In this document: in pieces, positions 52,301 through 59,573 of the stretch | How the letters are laid out: each line of letters opens with the position of its first letter | Position numbering within the stretch: position 1 is the stretch's first letter | NCBI GenBank assembly: GCA_040878035.1 | Contig: JBBDMX010000008.1 | Span: forward strand, 94,373 to 158,372 | Direction: 5' to 3' | Length of the DNA: 64,000 nucleotides | From: JBBDMX01 sp040878035 | Lineage (GTDB): Bacteria; Planctomycetota; Phycisphaerae; Phycisphaerales; Phycisphaeraceae | Translations under genes and position numbers: made by a program | Notes under the pieces: generated by a model | Databases searched by the model: none | What the model saw: the letters and a program-made list of their open reading frames with translations, nothing else | Told to the model about the DNA's origin: nothing

Positions 52301-52941
52301 GGGGCCGGCTCAGTCCGCACCAGTCTGCCCGTACAGGCCGGGAAACCGCGCTCTACGCCAACGTCCAACTCGATCGCATCGACCTGCCCACGGTGTTTGC
52401 CAACTGGTCCGATCGCCCCGACCCGCCGATGGGCAAGGTCAGCGGCTGGGCTTACGCCGTGGTGCCTCTGGGCCAGCCCGAAAAGACCTTCGGCGAAGCG
52501 CGACTGAGCGTGACCGACAGCGACCTTGGGCACGTGCCGCTCTTTGCCGCGCTGTCGGACGTCTTTAGCCTGCGCCTGGAACTGGGCGAACGCAAGCCCA
52601 CCGGCGTCGGCTCGGCCACCGCCCAGATCGAGGGCCACCGCCTGCGCATCATGCACTTTCGCTACCTCAACCGCGGCACCGAAGTCCGCCTGTCGGGCTA
52701 TATGGATGACCTGCGCCAAGGCGGCAACAGTCCCATCCGCGGCTACGCCCTGGGCGCCGGCAGGCTGCTGCCGGATTTCCCGCTGATCCGCGACATCGAC
52801 CAAGCCCTGGGCACCGTCCAAGGCGGATTCTCGGCGGTACGCGTCCGCGGCACGCTCGATCAGCCCCGCCTCCAGTCCGTACCCCTGAGCCAGGCCCTGG
52901 AACCGGTCAACGTCCTCATCGGCGGCCAGGACGACGAGTGA
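49324..52941 (+). CDS. AsmA-like inner-membrane-anchored protein with repeat insert
   Basis: A 1205-residue protein starting at GTG 49324. Residues 5-27 form one transmembrane helix, the rest is a beta-rich periplasmic rod. TVELHRPTLHIWEGADGRWN is the AsmA repeat signature; the C-terminal part (HVPLFAALSDVFSLRLELGE, then TVQGGFSAVRVRGTLDQP) is like AsmA-like/TamB/DUF3971 C-termini that move lipids between membranes. Residues about 713-770 are encoded by an in-frame inverted repeat of the ctctccc family (51462-51632) and do not fit the beta pattern. The family role is lipid or outer-membrane biogenesis; the neighbours give no clue. Confidence 0.88.
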   Translation: MRRRRIILALIVLLVIFITALITAEFVRRSDLPRSLVLARLEDQTGLHATASAVRVPWIGRATIRDLKLSLPLANQPLLSVPLLRTEQTDLWKIVLGRAVRISTVELHRPTLHIWEGADGRWNVQQVLALLAGHQDDTAAPAGGLPSITVRHAVVELTDRQGRKVTLNPVRIDGQTIGGAYAIALHAEQLLDIDARLQIGGDWAHQATFTLGNARAKFDPWLNHAGLSGAMAASGQWHGRVVEGALRGQLQLDHAAMGPASAHGALGVDLAGSTVTLHPQAFKVTPAPWFDQTIELRQGTVNLAAGKITADRLNVHALGGQATVHGWFDPATRTGDTRLAWYDLRIPAILRHSGHARVISTSQVPGQINVTANVDTQVHSPVGDWQAQATLRGSSAGIDPAQVTATIAQLQWHYGQRSAKMADLTATLAWRDGTLNLTSLDSPTDKTLTGQASWTPADNQWSIDVHGDHLPVQLAKPIDRRYALSARGQAGQFEVQRLVLQGQDLDVLASGTYQRGRATPLVADLQIHRRNVTVQPERAAALTLARLHARASVSGSLDPVALAFEGQVKAHDLRIAARVVQDNLTATMRGAADAEHATFSTTEAVALLGGRWEVRGQAPYGDGPVQVTVKAANAQIQSLAELYQSPVPLRGLLTGEVALLVPLNDQPPTVAGNVHLRDVAVMGYGIDRIQGRVALEGGTLALRELTAERDWERPSPSARGWPSPRGRVRGSAEENGAAESSNPSALSEHPPWSSGGPLTPPSGVSPRERGPERGRITGDIALNLASGQVDLALKARDWPVRYTAADATTPAVGDAAMVIDGQISAVLYPAMRQADGRVELAMRVTIGGADAGEVNLNGAFVKQLFHVEHLQGRMLGATVEGKGDIRLDQVAGSRFDLRIGKLDLAAASQFWPRLKGARGTLDARLSIESGADAPPGRAIQADLRVTGTDTAYGRIPVRRGQASAFVDLSNPDAIRLVLDKSTWDVGDGQVQLWGRLSPHQSARTGRETALYANVQLDRIDLPTVFANWSDRPDPPMGKVSGWAYAVVPLGQPEKTFGEARLSVTDSDLGHVPLFAALSDVFSLRLELGERKPTGVGSATAQIEGHRLRIMHFRYLNRGTEVRLSGYMDDLRQGGNSPIRGYALGAGRLLPDFPLIRDIDQALGTVQGGFSAVRVRGTLDQPRLQSVPLSQALEPVNVLIGGQDDE
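51462..51632. repeat. In-frame inverted repeat inside the AsmA-like gene
   Basis: Arms cccctctccctcggcgagag (51462-51512) and cccctcaccccaccctccgg through aagggagagggg (51592-51632) belong to the same family as the insert at 11883-12029, more diverged. About 57 codons are added without a stop. Confidence 0.9.
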
Positions 52942-53227
52942 ACCAACCTCAACTCCCCGCGAGAGAAGCGCAGCTTTCCGATACTTATTTGCGCAAACCG
53001 CAGTAGCCGGATCATATAAGCTGGGTAAGATAGTGGGTGGATTCTGCTTTCCAGTGACGGCGACAGGGGCGGGTGGGGGATTGCGGACGGGCGGCTATTT
53101 TGCACGTGGAAATCTGACGCGGAATGAATGGGGCTACCGAGCCAGTTGAGTTAGCGTGGCAGGGATTGCCCACGGACCCGGTCAACAGCGTAGGGTTTTT
53201 CATTAGTACCTTCTGGAGAACGCCCTT

Positions 53228-53911
53228 ATGACCCGAGCCCTCAAGGCTGAACGCAAGGAACTCGTCAAGACCCGCGTGCTCCTCGTGGACGATCACCCGA
53301 TCGTGCGCAAAGGCATGGCGCAGTTGATCGAGGCCGAGGGGAACCTGGAAATCTGTGGCGAGACGGGCGACGCCGCCGAGGCGATTTCCATGATCGCCAA
53401 GCTCAAGCCGGACCTGGCGGTGATCGACGTGTCGCTGTCGGGCAACGACGGGATCGACCTGATCAAGCAGATCAAGGCGCGGGGGGACGAGGTGAAAGTG
53501 CTGGTGGCGTCGATGTTTGATGAGACGCTTTACGCCGAGCGCGCCTTGCATGCCGGCGCCGCGGGATACATCAACAAGAACGAGGCGGCCACGAAAATCG
53601 TCGAGGCCATCCAGCAGGTGCTCAGGGGCAAGGTCTACCTGAGCGACAAGATGACCGACCGGCTGCTGACGCGGGTGGCGCACGGCGAAGAGGACATCAA
53701 CCGCTCGCCGATCAACAGCCTGTCGGACCGGGAGCTGGAGGTCTTCCGCCTGATCGGCGACGGCCTGACGACGCGGCAGATCGCTGAGAAGCTGCACCTG
53801 TCGACCAAGACGATCGAGACCTACCGCGACCACATCAAGGCCAAGCTCAACCTCAAGCACAACACCGAGCTGATCCGCCGGGCCGTGCAGTGGACCCTGT
53901 CGCAAGGGTGA
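53228..53911 (+). CDS. NarL/FixJ-type response regulator
   Basis: A 227-residue regulator. The receiver domain has Asp 21/22 (LLVDDHP), phosphoacceptor Asp 67 (LAVIDVSLSG), Lys in AAGYINKNEAATKI. The LuxR-type HTH is SDRELEVFRLIGDGLTTRQI with LHLSTKTIETYRDHIKAKL. A 15-residue N-terminal extension precedes the receiver; an ATG at 53228 is supported only by length. No histidine kinase is adjacent, so its partner is elsewhere. Close to the flagellin or polysaccharide genes in function is unknown. Confidence 0.95.
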   Translation: MTRALKAERKELVKTRVLLVDDHPIVRKGMAQLIEAEGNLEICGETGDAAEAISMIAKLKPDLAVIDVSLSGNDGIDLIKQIKARGDEVKVLVASMFDETLYAERALHAGAAGYINKNEAATKIVEAIQQVLRGKVYLSDKMTDRLLTRVAHGEEDINRSPINSLSDRELEVFRLIGDGLTTRQIAEKLHLSTKTIETYRDHIKAKLNLKHNTELIRRAVQWTLSQG

Positions 53912-53915
53912 AGAA

Positions 53916-53975
53916 TCTCGAATTTCGGATTTCGGGTTTCGGATTTCCAATTCCCCCATCGCTTGCGGTTTAGCG
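53916..53975. repeat. aaatccg-family word repeat with REP half-site
   Basis: tcgaatttcggatttcgggt and gtttcggatttccaatt, then cgcttgcggtttagcgc. Single-armed, just after the regulator stop. Confidence 0.82.
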
Positions 53976-54023
53976 CTAACTAAATCCGGGATCAAAAAAG
54001 ATACCAATTTGTCCTTTACTTGG

Positions 54024-54029
54024 TATAAT
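54024..54029 (+). promoter_or_regulatory. Candidate -10 element
   Basis: A perfect TATAAT in an AT-rich stretch (aaaaaagataccaattt upstream), 24 bases before the start of the Cys-rich gene. No good -35 was found at the right distance, so the call is weak. Confidence 0.3.
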
Positions 54030-54052
54030 GGTTCCAGGAAAGGCACTCGGCC

Positions 54053-54427
54053 ATGCAGAACCTCCCCAGCCTCGACGTCGCCCGCCGCGCCATTCGCGCC
54101 GAAGTCTGCCGCCAATGCTCGCAACGCCCCACCGGCAGCGAGGACTGGCCGCCCACCTTCCTCCGACCCTGCGAAGCCGGCTGCACCATCTTCATCAACC
54201 TCCCGCAGCTCGATAAGCTCGCTCACAAGCTCCACGCCACCAGCCTCGCCCCCTACGACCGCGCCGTCCGCATGCTCGTCTGCGACCACTGCCAGGCCAG
54301 CCCCAACGCCGGCGACTACTGCCCCCAGCGCCAGATCCAGTCCTGCCCCCTCACGCGCTACATGAACCTGGTCATCGAAACCCTCGAACGCCTCCCCCGC
54401 GCCCTGCCCCAACGCGAAATCCACTAA
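54053..54427 (+). CDS. Cys-rich small protein
   Basis: A 124-residue protein with eight cysteines in four pairs: Cys 19/22, 40/44, 77/80 and 90/98 (CRQC, CEAGC, CDHC, C...C). This suggests two metal-binding sites (zinc or Fe-S). Between them lies LAPYDRAVRMLVC. I recall similar planctomycete proteins without function. AGGAAAGG about 10 bases before the ATG supports the start. An M20 peptidase gene follows after 75 bases on the same strand. Confidence 0.7.
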   Translation: MQNLPSLDVARRAIRAEVCRQCSQRPTGSEDWPPTFLRPCEAGCTIFINLPQLDKLAHKLHATSLAPYDRAVRMLVCDHCQASPNAGDYCPQRQIQSCPLTRYMNLVIETLERLPRALPQREIH

Positions 54428-54502
54428 AGCTCTCCCCTCCCACCGCTTGCGGTTTAGCATCCGCCCATTGGCGCATTTCCCCTCATCTGCTATCACACCC
54501 CC

Positions 54503-55768
54503 ATGCCTATCGCCCCTTTGCTCTCCCATGTCCACCATCGCATCGACCACCTCGAAAAACCGATGGTCCGCTTCCTCGCCCAGTTCTGCGCCATCGCCAC
54601 CGTCAATCCCCCCGGCGACCGCTACGAAGAATGCGCCGCCTTCCTCGATCGCAAGCTCACGCAGCTCGGCCTGACCACGCGCATCGTCCGTGTGCCGCTG
54701 GCCCAGCGCTTGCGCCTGGTGCCCGGCTCGGACAACTACCCCCGCCCCAGCGTCATCGCCCGCTGGGACGTCGGCGCACCGCGAACGCTCCTCCTGACCG
54801 GCCATTACGATGTGGTGCCCGCCACCGCCGGGTGGAAGACCGATCCCTTCAAGCCCACGCTCCGCGCGGGCAAACTCATCGCCCGCGGCGTCAGCGACAT
54901 GAAGGGCCCCGACACTGCCGCCATCTTCGCCGTCCAGGCCATGATGCAGGCCGGCTTCATCCCGCCATGGAACATCGAACTGGCGTTCACGCCCGATGAG
55001 GAAACCGGCGGCTACGCGGGCCTGGGCTACCTGGCGCAGAACCGTCACCTGCACGCCGATGCCGCCATCCTCCTCGAAGGCGGCGCCGGGCGCGACATCG
55101 GCTACGCCCACCGCGGCGTCCTGTGGATCCGCATCACCGTCCTGGGCAAGGCCGCCCATGCCTCCAATCCCAGCAACGGCATCAATGCCCTGGAAAAGGC
55201 CATCACCCTCATCGGCCAACTCAAGACCCTCCAACGTGCCTACGCCAGGCGACCCAGCGCCCTTCTTACCAACTCGCCCGTCGCCCGCCGACCCACCCTG
55301 ATGATCGGCGGCATCAGCGGCGGCGGGTCCAAGATCAACACCATCCCCGACCGATTCTCCTTCACCATCGATCGCCGCCTGCTTCCCGAAGACCGCCTGC
55401 CGCAGGTCAAGGCCGAGATCATGACCATCATCCGCCAGGCCCAGAAGCGCGACCGCCAACTCAAGGTGCAGGTCGAGTACCCGCTCCACGTCCCGCCCGG
55501 CTGGACCGATCAGCGGCAGATGATCTGCCAGGTCGCCCGAAAGGCCGTCAAGGCCGTGCTCAACAAGACCCCTCGCTTCCGCATGACCGGCGGGTTCACC
55601 GACATGCACTTCCTCACCCACGACGCCGGCATCCCCACCATCGGCTACGGCGCCTCGGGCGGCGGCGGCATCCACGCCGACGGCGAATACCTCCAAATCA
55701 CCGGCCTGCTCCAAACCGCCAAAACCTACACCGAAATCATCCGCCGGCTCCCCACCGACCCCGCCTGA
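54503..55768 (+). CDS. M20-family zinc peptidase/deacylase
   Basis: A 421-residue ArgE/DapE-type amidohydrolase. LLLTGHYDVVPA (His 101, Asp 103), RGVSDMKGPD (Asp 132), TPDEETGGYAG (Glu 166/167) and the late HADGEYL (catalytic-site His) give the full dinuclear zinc site; the dimerisation domain lies between about 210 and 330. Family members remove acyl or amino-acid groups. Substrate not evident. Start ATG 54503. Confidence 0.92.
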   Translation: MPIAPLLSHVHHRIDHLEKPMVRFLAQFCAIATVNPPGDRYEECAAFLDRKLTQLGLTTRIVRVPLAQRLRLVPGSDNYPRPSVIARWDVGAPRTLLLTGHYDVVPATAGWKTDPFKPTLRAGKLIARGVSDMKGPDTAAIFAVQAMMQAGFIPPWNIELAFTPDEETGGYAGLGYLAQNRHLHADAAILLEGGAGRDIGYAHRGVLWIRITVLGKAAHASNPSNGINALEKAITLIGQLKTLQRAYARRPSALLTNSPVARRPTLMIGGISGGGSKINTIPDRFSFTIDRRLLPEDRLPQVKAEIMTIIRQAQKRDRQLKVQVEYPLHVPPGWTDQRQMICQVARKAVKAVLNKTPRFRMTGGFTDMHFLTHDAGIPTIGYGASGGGGIHADGEYLQITGLLQTAKTYTEIIRRLPTDPA

Positions 55769-55783
55769 CCCCCCAAAGCCCCG

Positions 55784-55862
55784 AAAGCCCAACCGCCCCC
55801 GAAAGTCCCGCCGCTCCCGAAAGCCCAGCCGCCCCCGAAAGCCCAGCCGCTCCGGCGGCTGG
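55784..55862. repeat. Tandem repeat, 18-nt ccgaaagcccagccgcc unit
   Basis: Four to five units of about 18 nt directly after the peptidase stop. They would encode PESPAA-type residues if read. It is not a CRISPR: units are adjacent without spacers. Confidence 0.85.
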
Positions 55863-55940
55863 GTTCGAGCACCAAGCGCCCCCCTGACCCCGCCATCTCG
55901 CACTTTCTGTAACCACGTCCCATACACGACACACCTCGAA

Positions 55941-56167
55941 TTCCGGATATCCGAACACTTCCGGGGGATGTCAGCCCCCCCTCCCCTCACCCCGGTGTCA
56001 TCTTTTTATTTCTCCTTATTATTCCATGGGTTAGCGAATGTCAGTCCCCATGTCAGTCACGTGTCAGACTGACATTCCGGACCAACCGCTACGCGAGTTG
56101 TAATTCTCGTATGGAACATCGCTTACATCGCACATCGCAAGATTATGTAAATGTCAGCCCCTGACAG
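55941..56167 (+). repeat. TGTCAG-box element, copy B
   Basis: Boxes atgtcagccccccctccc (55969), aatgtcagtcccc, tgtcagtcac, gtgtcagactgacattccgg (56061) and aatgtcagcccctgacag (56150) at spacings like those of copy A at 15032-15234, which is on the opposite strand. Intervening sequence is AT-rich and unlike copy A. Confidence 0.65.
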
Positions 56168-56813
56168 TTAATTTGGGCAAAGCTGGAACTGACCCAGGAC
56201 ACGAACGACACAGGACGCAAAGGACCACGAGAACCCCGAGAACCACGAGGACGGCCTTGGCTGCACACCGGCCGCGCGTGTCGTTCAATATCTATAATAC
56301 CATCACCACGCACAAAGTCAAGCCCGGCGAACCACCGCGACCGCGCCTCGGCCTAATAGATTCCGTTTGCCCTGTTCATTTCGGTCTTGACGCGGCCGGG
56401 ATGGGGTGCCATAGTGACTTGGGCGCAGCCCCAATCGCCTCGGGGACGGTCTCCGGGGGTCTCCGGGCCTGTGAAAAAGTCACGTCATCCCTCTTGGCGC
56501 GTGGGTGTGCTGAAATGAAGTGCTCGCACGATGGCTCAAGTGCCAGATTCGATGTTCTGGAAGTGCCCAATGGCCGACAAACTCTCCCCCGCTCCCCTAA
56601 CCCCTCACCCCCAAGAAATCAAATTTCCTATCAGTGAGATCGCCAGCGACCCGAGGCAGCCGAGCCTGTTTGAAAAGAACACCAACATGTCTCCGATCGG
56701 TAGCGTTCAGCGACCGCGGTTTCCGCCTGAACGCTTGATCGGGGTATCCCCGCGGGGCACCATGCGGCCTGACCGCGCCGCCGGGGCTTGCCGATGGGAA
56801 GGCGCGGGGTAGA
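56168..56813. other. Intergenic region, no gene recognised
   Basis: Contains a ggaccacgagaaccc-type word stretch (56218-56255) and an open frame (56173-56637) without domain or ribosome-binding site. The last 30 bases before the sulfatase GTG have no Shine-Dalgarno. I see no gene. Confidence 0.5.
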
Positions 56814-58694
56814 GTGCGCACCGTGGGAGAGCGACCAAATCTTCTTTTCGTCACCGCCGAGGACATGTGTCCGCACCTCGGCTGCTTCGGCGATCACGAC
56901 GCGATCACGCCGCATCTCGACCGCTTCGCGACCCAGGGCGTACGGTTCAACAACGTCTTTTCGGTTCATCCTTGCTGCTCGCCGAGCCGGGCTTGTATGG
57001 CCACGGGTGTGTACCCGACACGTCTGGGCACGTTTCAGCACCGCGGAACGATGTGGGTGTCGCCGCAGCAGGTGCGAACGGTGCCGTCGCTGCTGCGCGA
57101 GGCGGGCTATTACACGTTCAACGGCACGCGCGGGGGCACGTACAAGACCGACTACAACTTCGAGCCGCATGATGATCCGTGGGATCGCGTTCGCTCGGAG
57201 GACATCGAATGGCGCAACCGCGCTCCCGGGCAGCCGTTCTTCGGGCAGGTGAACCTGTTTCGCACGCACCAGAGCAAGTACGGCCGGCGCCGGCCGGGCG
57301 AGCCCGACCCGGCGCGCCCGCATGATACCGCCGCCGTGCGCCTGCCGCCCTATCACCCTGACACGCCCGCCGTCCGTGAGATCTGGGCAGAGTACCACGA
57401 CCGCATCACCGAAATGGACAGCGCCTTCGGGCAGTTGATGAAATTGCTTAACGACGACGGCCTGGCCGACGACACGATCGTCCTGTTCCTCGGCGACAAC
57501 GGCTGCGGCATCCCGGGCGGGAAGATCTGGCTCTGGGAGCAGGGCCTGCACGTGCCGATGATCGTGCGGGTGCCCGAGACGTGGCGCTCGCTGCTGCCCG
57601 CCGCGGCGGGCGCGGCGAGCGATCGGCTCGTCAGCTTTCTCGATATCGCGCCGACGATGCTCGCCCTGTGCGGCATCCAGCCGCCGCCGTGTATGCCGGG
57701 CAGGCGCTTCCTGGGCCCGGCGATGGACCCCGAGCCTGACCTCTGCTTTGCCGCACGCGATTACCACGACGGCGCCGACTTCGACTTCTCCCGGGCGGTG
57801 CGTAACGGGCACTTTCACTACGTTCGCAATTTTATGCCGCATCTGCGCTGGGACCCGATCCTCTACAGTTGGAGCCGCGCGCCCCACCTGCTGACTGAGT
57901 GGCTGGAGCAGGCCGAGCGCGGGGCGCTCGATCCGCACAATCGCCAGAGCGCTTTTTTCCGCCCTTACAAGCCTGTCGAAGAACTGTACGACATCGTCAA
58001 CGACCCCCACTGCATGCACAACCTGGCGTTCGATGCCTCGCACGCCACGACGCTGACGCAGATGCACCGGCAGTGCGAGCAGTGGATGCTGGAAAGCGGC
58101 GACCTGGGGCTGCTGTCGCAGTATGAGTTGTACGAGCGCTCGCAGCGGGCGGGGACGCCGTACGCGCTGGCACAAGACCGGTCGCTGAACCCGACACCGC
58201 GACTGCTGGAGGCGGCCACGCTGGCGGGACGCCGCGACGCGTCGCTGGCGCCACAACTCGAAGCGATGCTGCGCGACGACGACGCCACGCTGCGCCGCTG
58301 GGGCGCGATCGGGCTGCTGGCGCTGAAGCAGCCGAGCGACGCGCTGCGTGCGGGGTTGGCCGATCCATCGCCCGACGTGCGGCTGGTCGCCGCCGAGGCG
58401 CTGGGCGACGTGGAGACATTTCGGGCGCTGCTGGGCTTTCCCGACGGCATCATTCGCCAGGACGCCATCTTTGCGCTGGTGCGCCTTGGCGAGCGGGCGC
58501 GGCCGCTTTTGCCCGATCTGGACAAGGCGCTGGCCCCCTGCCCGCGGCGCGACATATGGTCCAGCGACAATGTCGCCCAGGGCGTCACCCTGCTGCGAAG
58601 CTGCCTGCACGCACCTGTGGCGGACGATGGATCGCTCATCCCCTACGCGCTCACGCGACGCACCGTCCCGGACGCGCCACGTGCGGTGCTTTGA
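56814..58694 (+). CDS. Type I sulfatase with C-terminal HEAT-like region
   Basis: A 626-residue arylsulfatase-family enzyme. NLLFVTAEDMCPHLGCFGDH begins the alkaline-phosphatase-like fold with a metal Asp; HPCCSPSRACMATG carries C-x-P-S-R (Cys 55), the residue converted to formylglycine; FLGDNGCG adds another metal ligand. Residues from about 480 (LEAMLRDDDATLRRWGAIGL and two further units) look like HEAT repeats. No signal peptide is evident, so it may be cytosolic or secreted by another route. Start GTG 56814. Sulfatases of this kind are expanded in planctomycetes for sulfated glycans. Confidence 0.92.
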   Translation: MRTVGERPNLLFVTAEDMCPHLGCFGDHDAITPHLDRFATQGVRFNNVFSVHPCCSPSRACMATGVYPTRLGTFQHRGTMWVSPQQVRTVPSLLREAGYYTFNGTRGGTYKTDYNFEPHDDPWDRVRSEDIEWRNRAPGQPFFGQVNLFRTHQSKYGRRRPGEPDPARPHDTAAVRLPPYHPDTPAVREIWAEYHDRITEMDSAFGQLMKLLNDDGLADDTIVLFLGDNGCGIPGGKIWLWEQGLHVPMIVRVPETWRSLLPAAAGAASDRLVSFLDIAPTMLALCGIQPPPCMPGRRFLGPAMDPEPDLCFAARDYHDGADFDFSRAVRNGHFHYVRNFMPHLRWDPILYSWSRAPHLLTEWLEQAERGALDPHNRQSAFFRPYKPVEELYDIVNDPHCMHNLAFDASHATTLTQMHRQCEQWMLESGDLGLLSQYELYERSQRAGTPYALAQDRSLNPTPRLLEAATLAGRRDASLAPQLEAMLRDDDATLRRWGAIGLLALKQPSDALRAGLADPSPDVRLVAAEALGDVETFRALLGFPDGIIRQDAIFALVRLGERARPLLPDLDKALAPCPRRDIWSSDNVAQGVTLLRSCLHAPVADDGSLIPYALTRRTVPDAPRAVL

Positions 58695-58725
58695 CACTTC
58701 CGGCGCGTTTCCGGCATGTTACCGG

Positions 58726-59510
58726 GCAATCAAAGGGGTCGGGGCAATCAAAGGGGTCGGGAGTCTTTGATTGACTTGCGGCGATGAAGATGGTAGCCTT
58801 TGGACATGCCCAGACGACGACGCGAGGCCACGGGTGGGATCGTTTTTCACGTGCTCAACCGGGCGGTGGCGCGGCTGACGATCTTCGAAAACGACGGTGA
58901 CTATCAGGCGTTTGAAAAGGTGCTGGCGCAGAGCGTGCAACGAATGGGCACCCGGCTGCTGGCCTATTGCCTGATGCCCAATCATTTCCACCTGGTGGTC
59001 TGGCCGCGCGGCGACGGCGAACTCAGCCAGTTCATGCGTCTGCTGACGGTCACGCACACGCAGCGCTGGCACGCGCATCATCACACGTCTGGAACGGGCC
59101 CGCTCTACCAGGGCCGCTTCAAGTCGTTTCCCGTGCAGGCCGACGAGCATTATCTGGCGCTGTGCCGTTATGTGGAGCGCAACGCGCTGCGGGCGAATCT
59201 GGTGGAGCGTGCCCAGGACTGGCGCTGGGGCAGCCTGTGGCGCCGGCGGGCCGCGGCGCCGGGTGGTTTACCCGGCGAGGGGCTGATCCTGTCGTCTTGG
59301 CCTGTGGCCGAACCGGGGCACTGGTTGCGCCTGGTCAACACGCCGCAGCGCCAGGCGGAACTCGAGGCCCTGCGTCGTTGCGTGCGGCGCGGCCAACCGT
59401 GGGGCGGCCCGCGCTGGGTCGGGCGGGTGACGCGGCAACTGGGCCTGGAATCGGCCTTTCGCCCGCGCGGCCGGCCCCCAAAGATCAAACAATGACTCCC
59501 GACCCCTTTT
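58726..59510 (+). mobile_element. RAYT transposon-like unit with terminal repeats
   Basis: The transposase gene is bracketed by aaaggggtcgggagtc (58750-58765) and its reverse complement gactcccgacccctttt (59494-59510), 16 nt identical. On the left the sequence gcaatcaaaggggtcggg occurs twice in tandem (58726-58743 and 58744-58761). The right repeat overlaps the transposase stop. Confidence 0.75.
58806..59495 (+). CDS. REP-associated tyrosine transposase (RAYT)
   Basis: A 229-residue Y1 HUH transposase. AYCLMPNHFHLVVWP holds the HUH motif (His 60, His 62); GPLYQGRFKS (98-107) and RYVERNALRANLVERA, with the putative catalytic Tyr 122, complete the core; QDWRWGS is the RAYT hallmark. RAYTs process REP hairpins as single strands. 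Start ATG 58806; a TTG at 58800 is two codons upstream. All key residues are intact, so it may be active. The flanks carry short inverted repeats, unlike most RAYTs, which are domesticated. Confidence 0.95.
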   Translation: MPRRRREATGGIVFHVLNRAVARLTIFENDGDYQAFEKVLAQSVQRMGTRLLAYCLMPNHFHLVVWPRGDGELSQFMRLLTVTHTQRWHAHHHTSGTGPLYQGRFKSFPVQADEHYLALCRYVERNALRANLVERAQDWRWGSLWRRRAAAPGGLPGEGLILSSWPVAEPGHWLRLVNTPQRQAELEALRRCVRRGQPWGGPRWVGRVTRQLGLESAFRPRGRPPKIKQ

Positions 59511-59573
59511 CTCTTCCCATTCTCGTGGCGACTGGGCAGCTCAAGTAAAGCCATTGGCCGGGAGTGACGCACG

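Noticed and set aside
49594..52821. Reverse-strand open frame of 1075 codons opposite the AsmA-like gene
   Set aside because: Antisense shadow; the forward frame has a membrane anchor and family motifs.
55784..55862. CRISPR-like array after the M20 peptidase
   Set aside because: Units are directly adjacent with no unique spacers; a plain tandem repeat.
53012..55990. Reverse-strand open frame of 992 codons opposite the response regulator, Cys-rich gene and peptidase
   Set aside because: Shadow of three well-supported forward genes; composition is Gly/Ala/Arg-rich and without domain, typical for high-GC antisense frames.
56173..56637. Possible 154-residue protein before the sulfatase
   Set aside because: Begins in a word repeat and shows no domain or ribosome-binding site.
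56631..58697. Reverse-strand open frame of 688 codons opposite the sulfatase
   Set aside because: Antisense shadow with Arg/Gln/His-rich residues and no domain.
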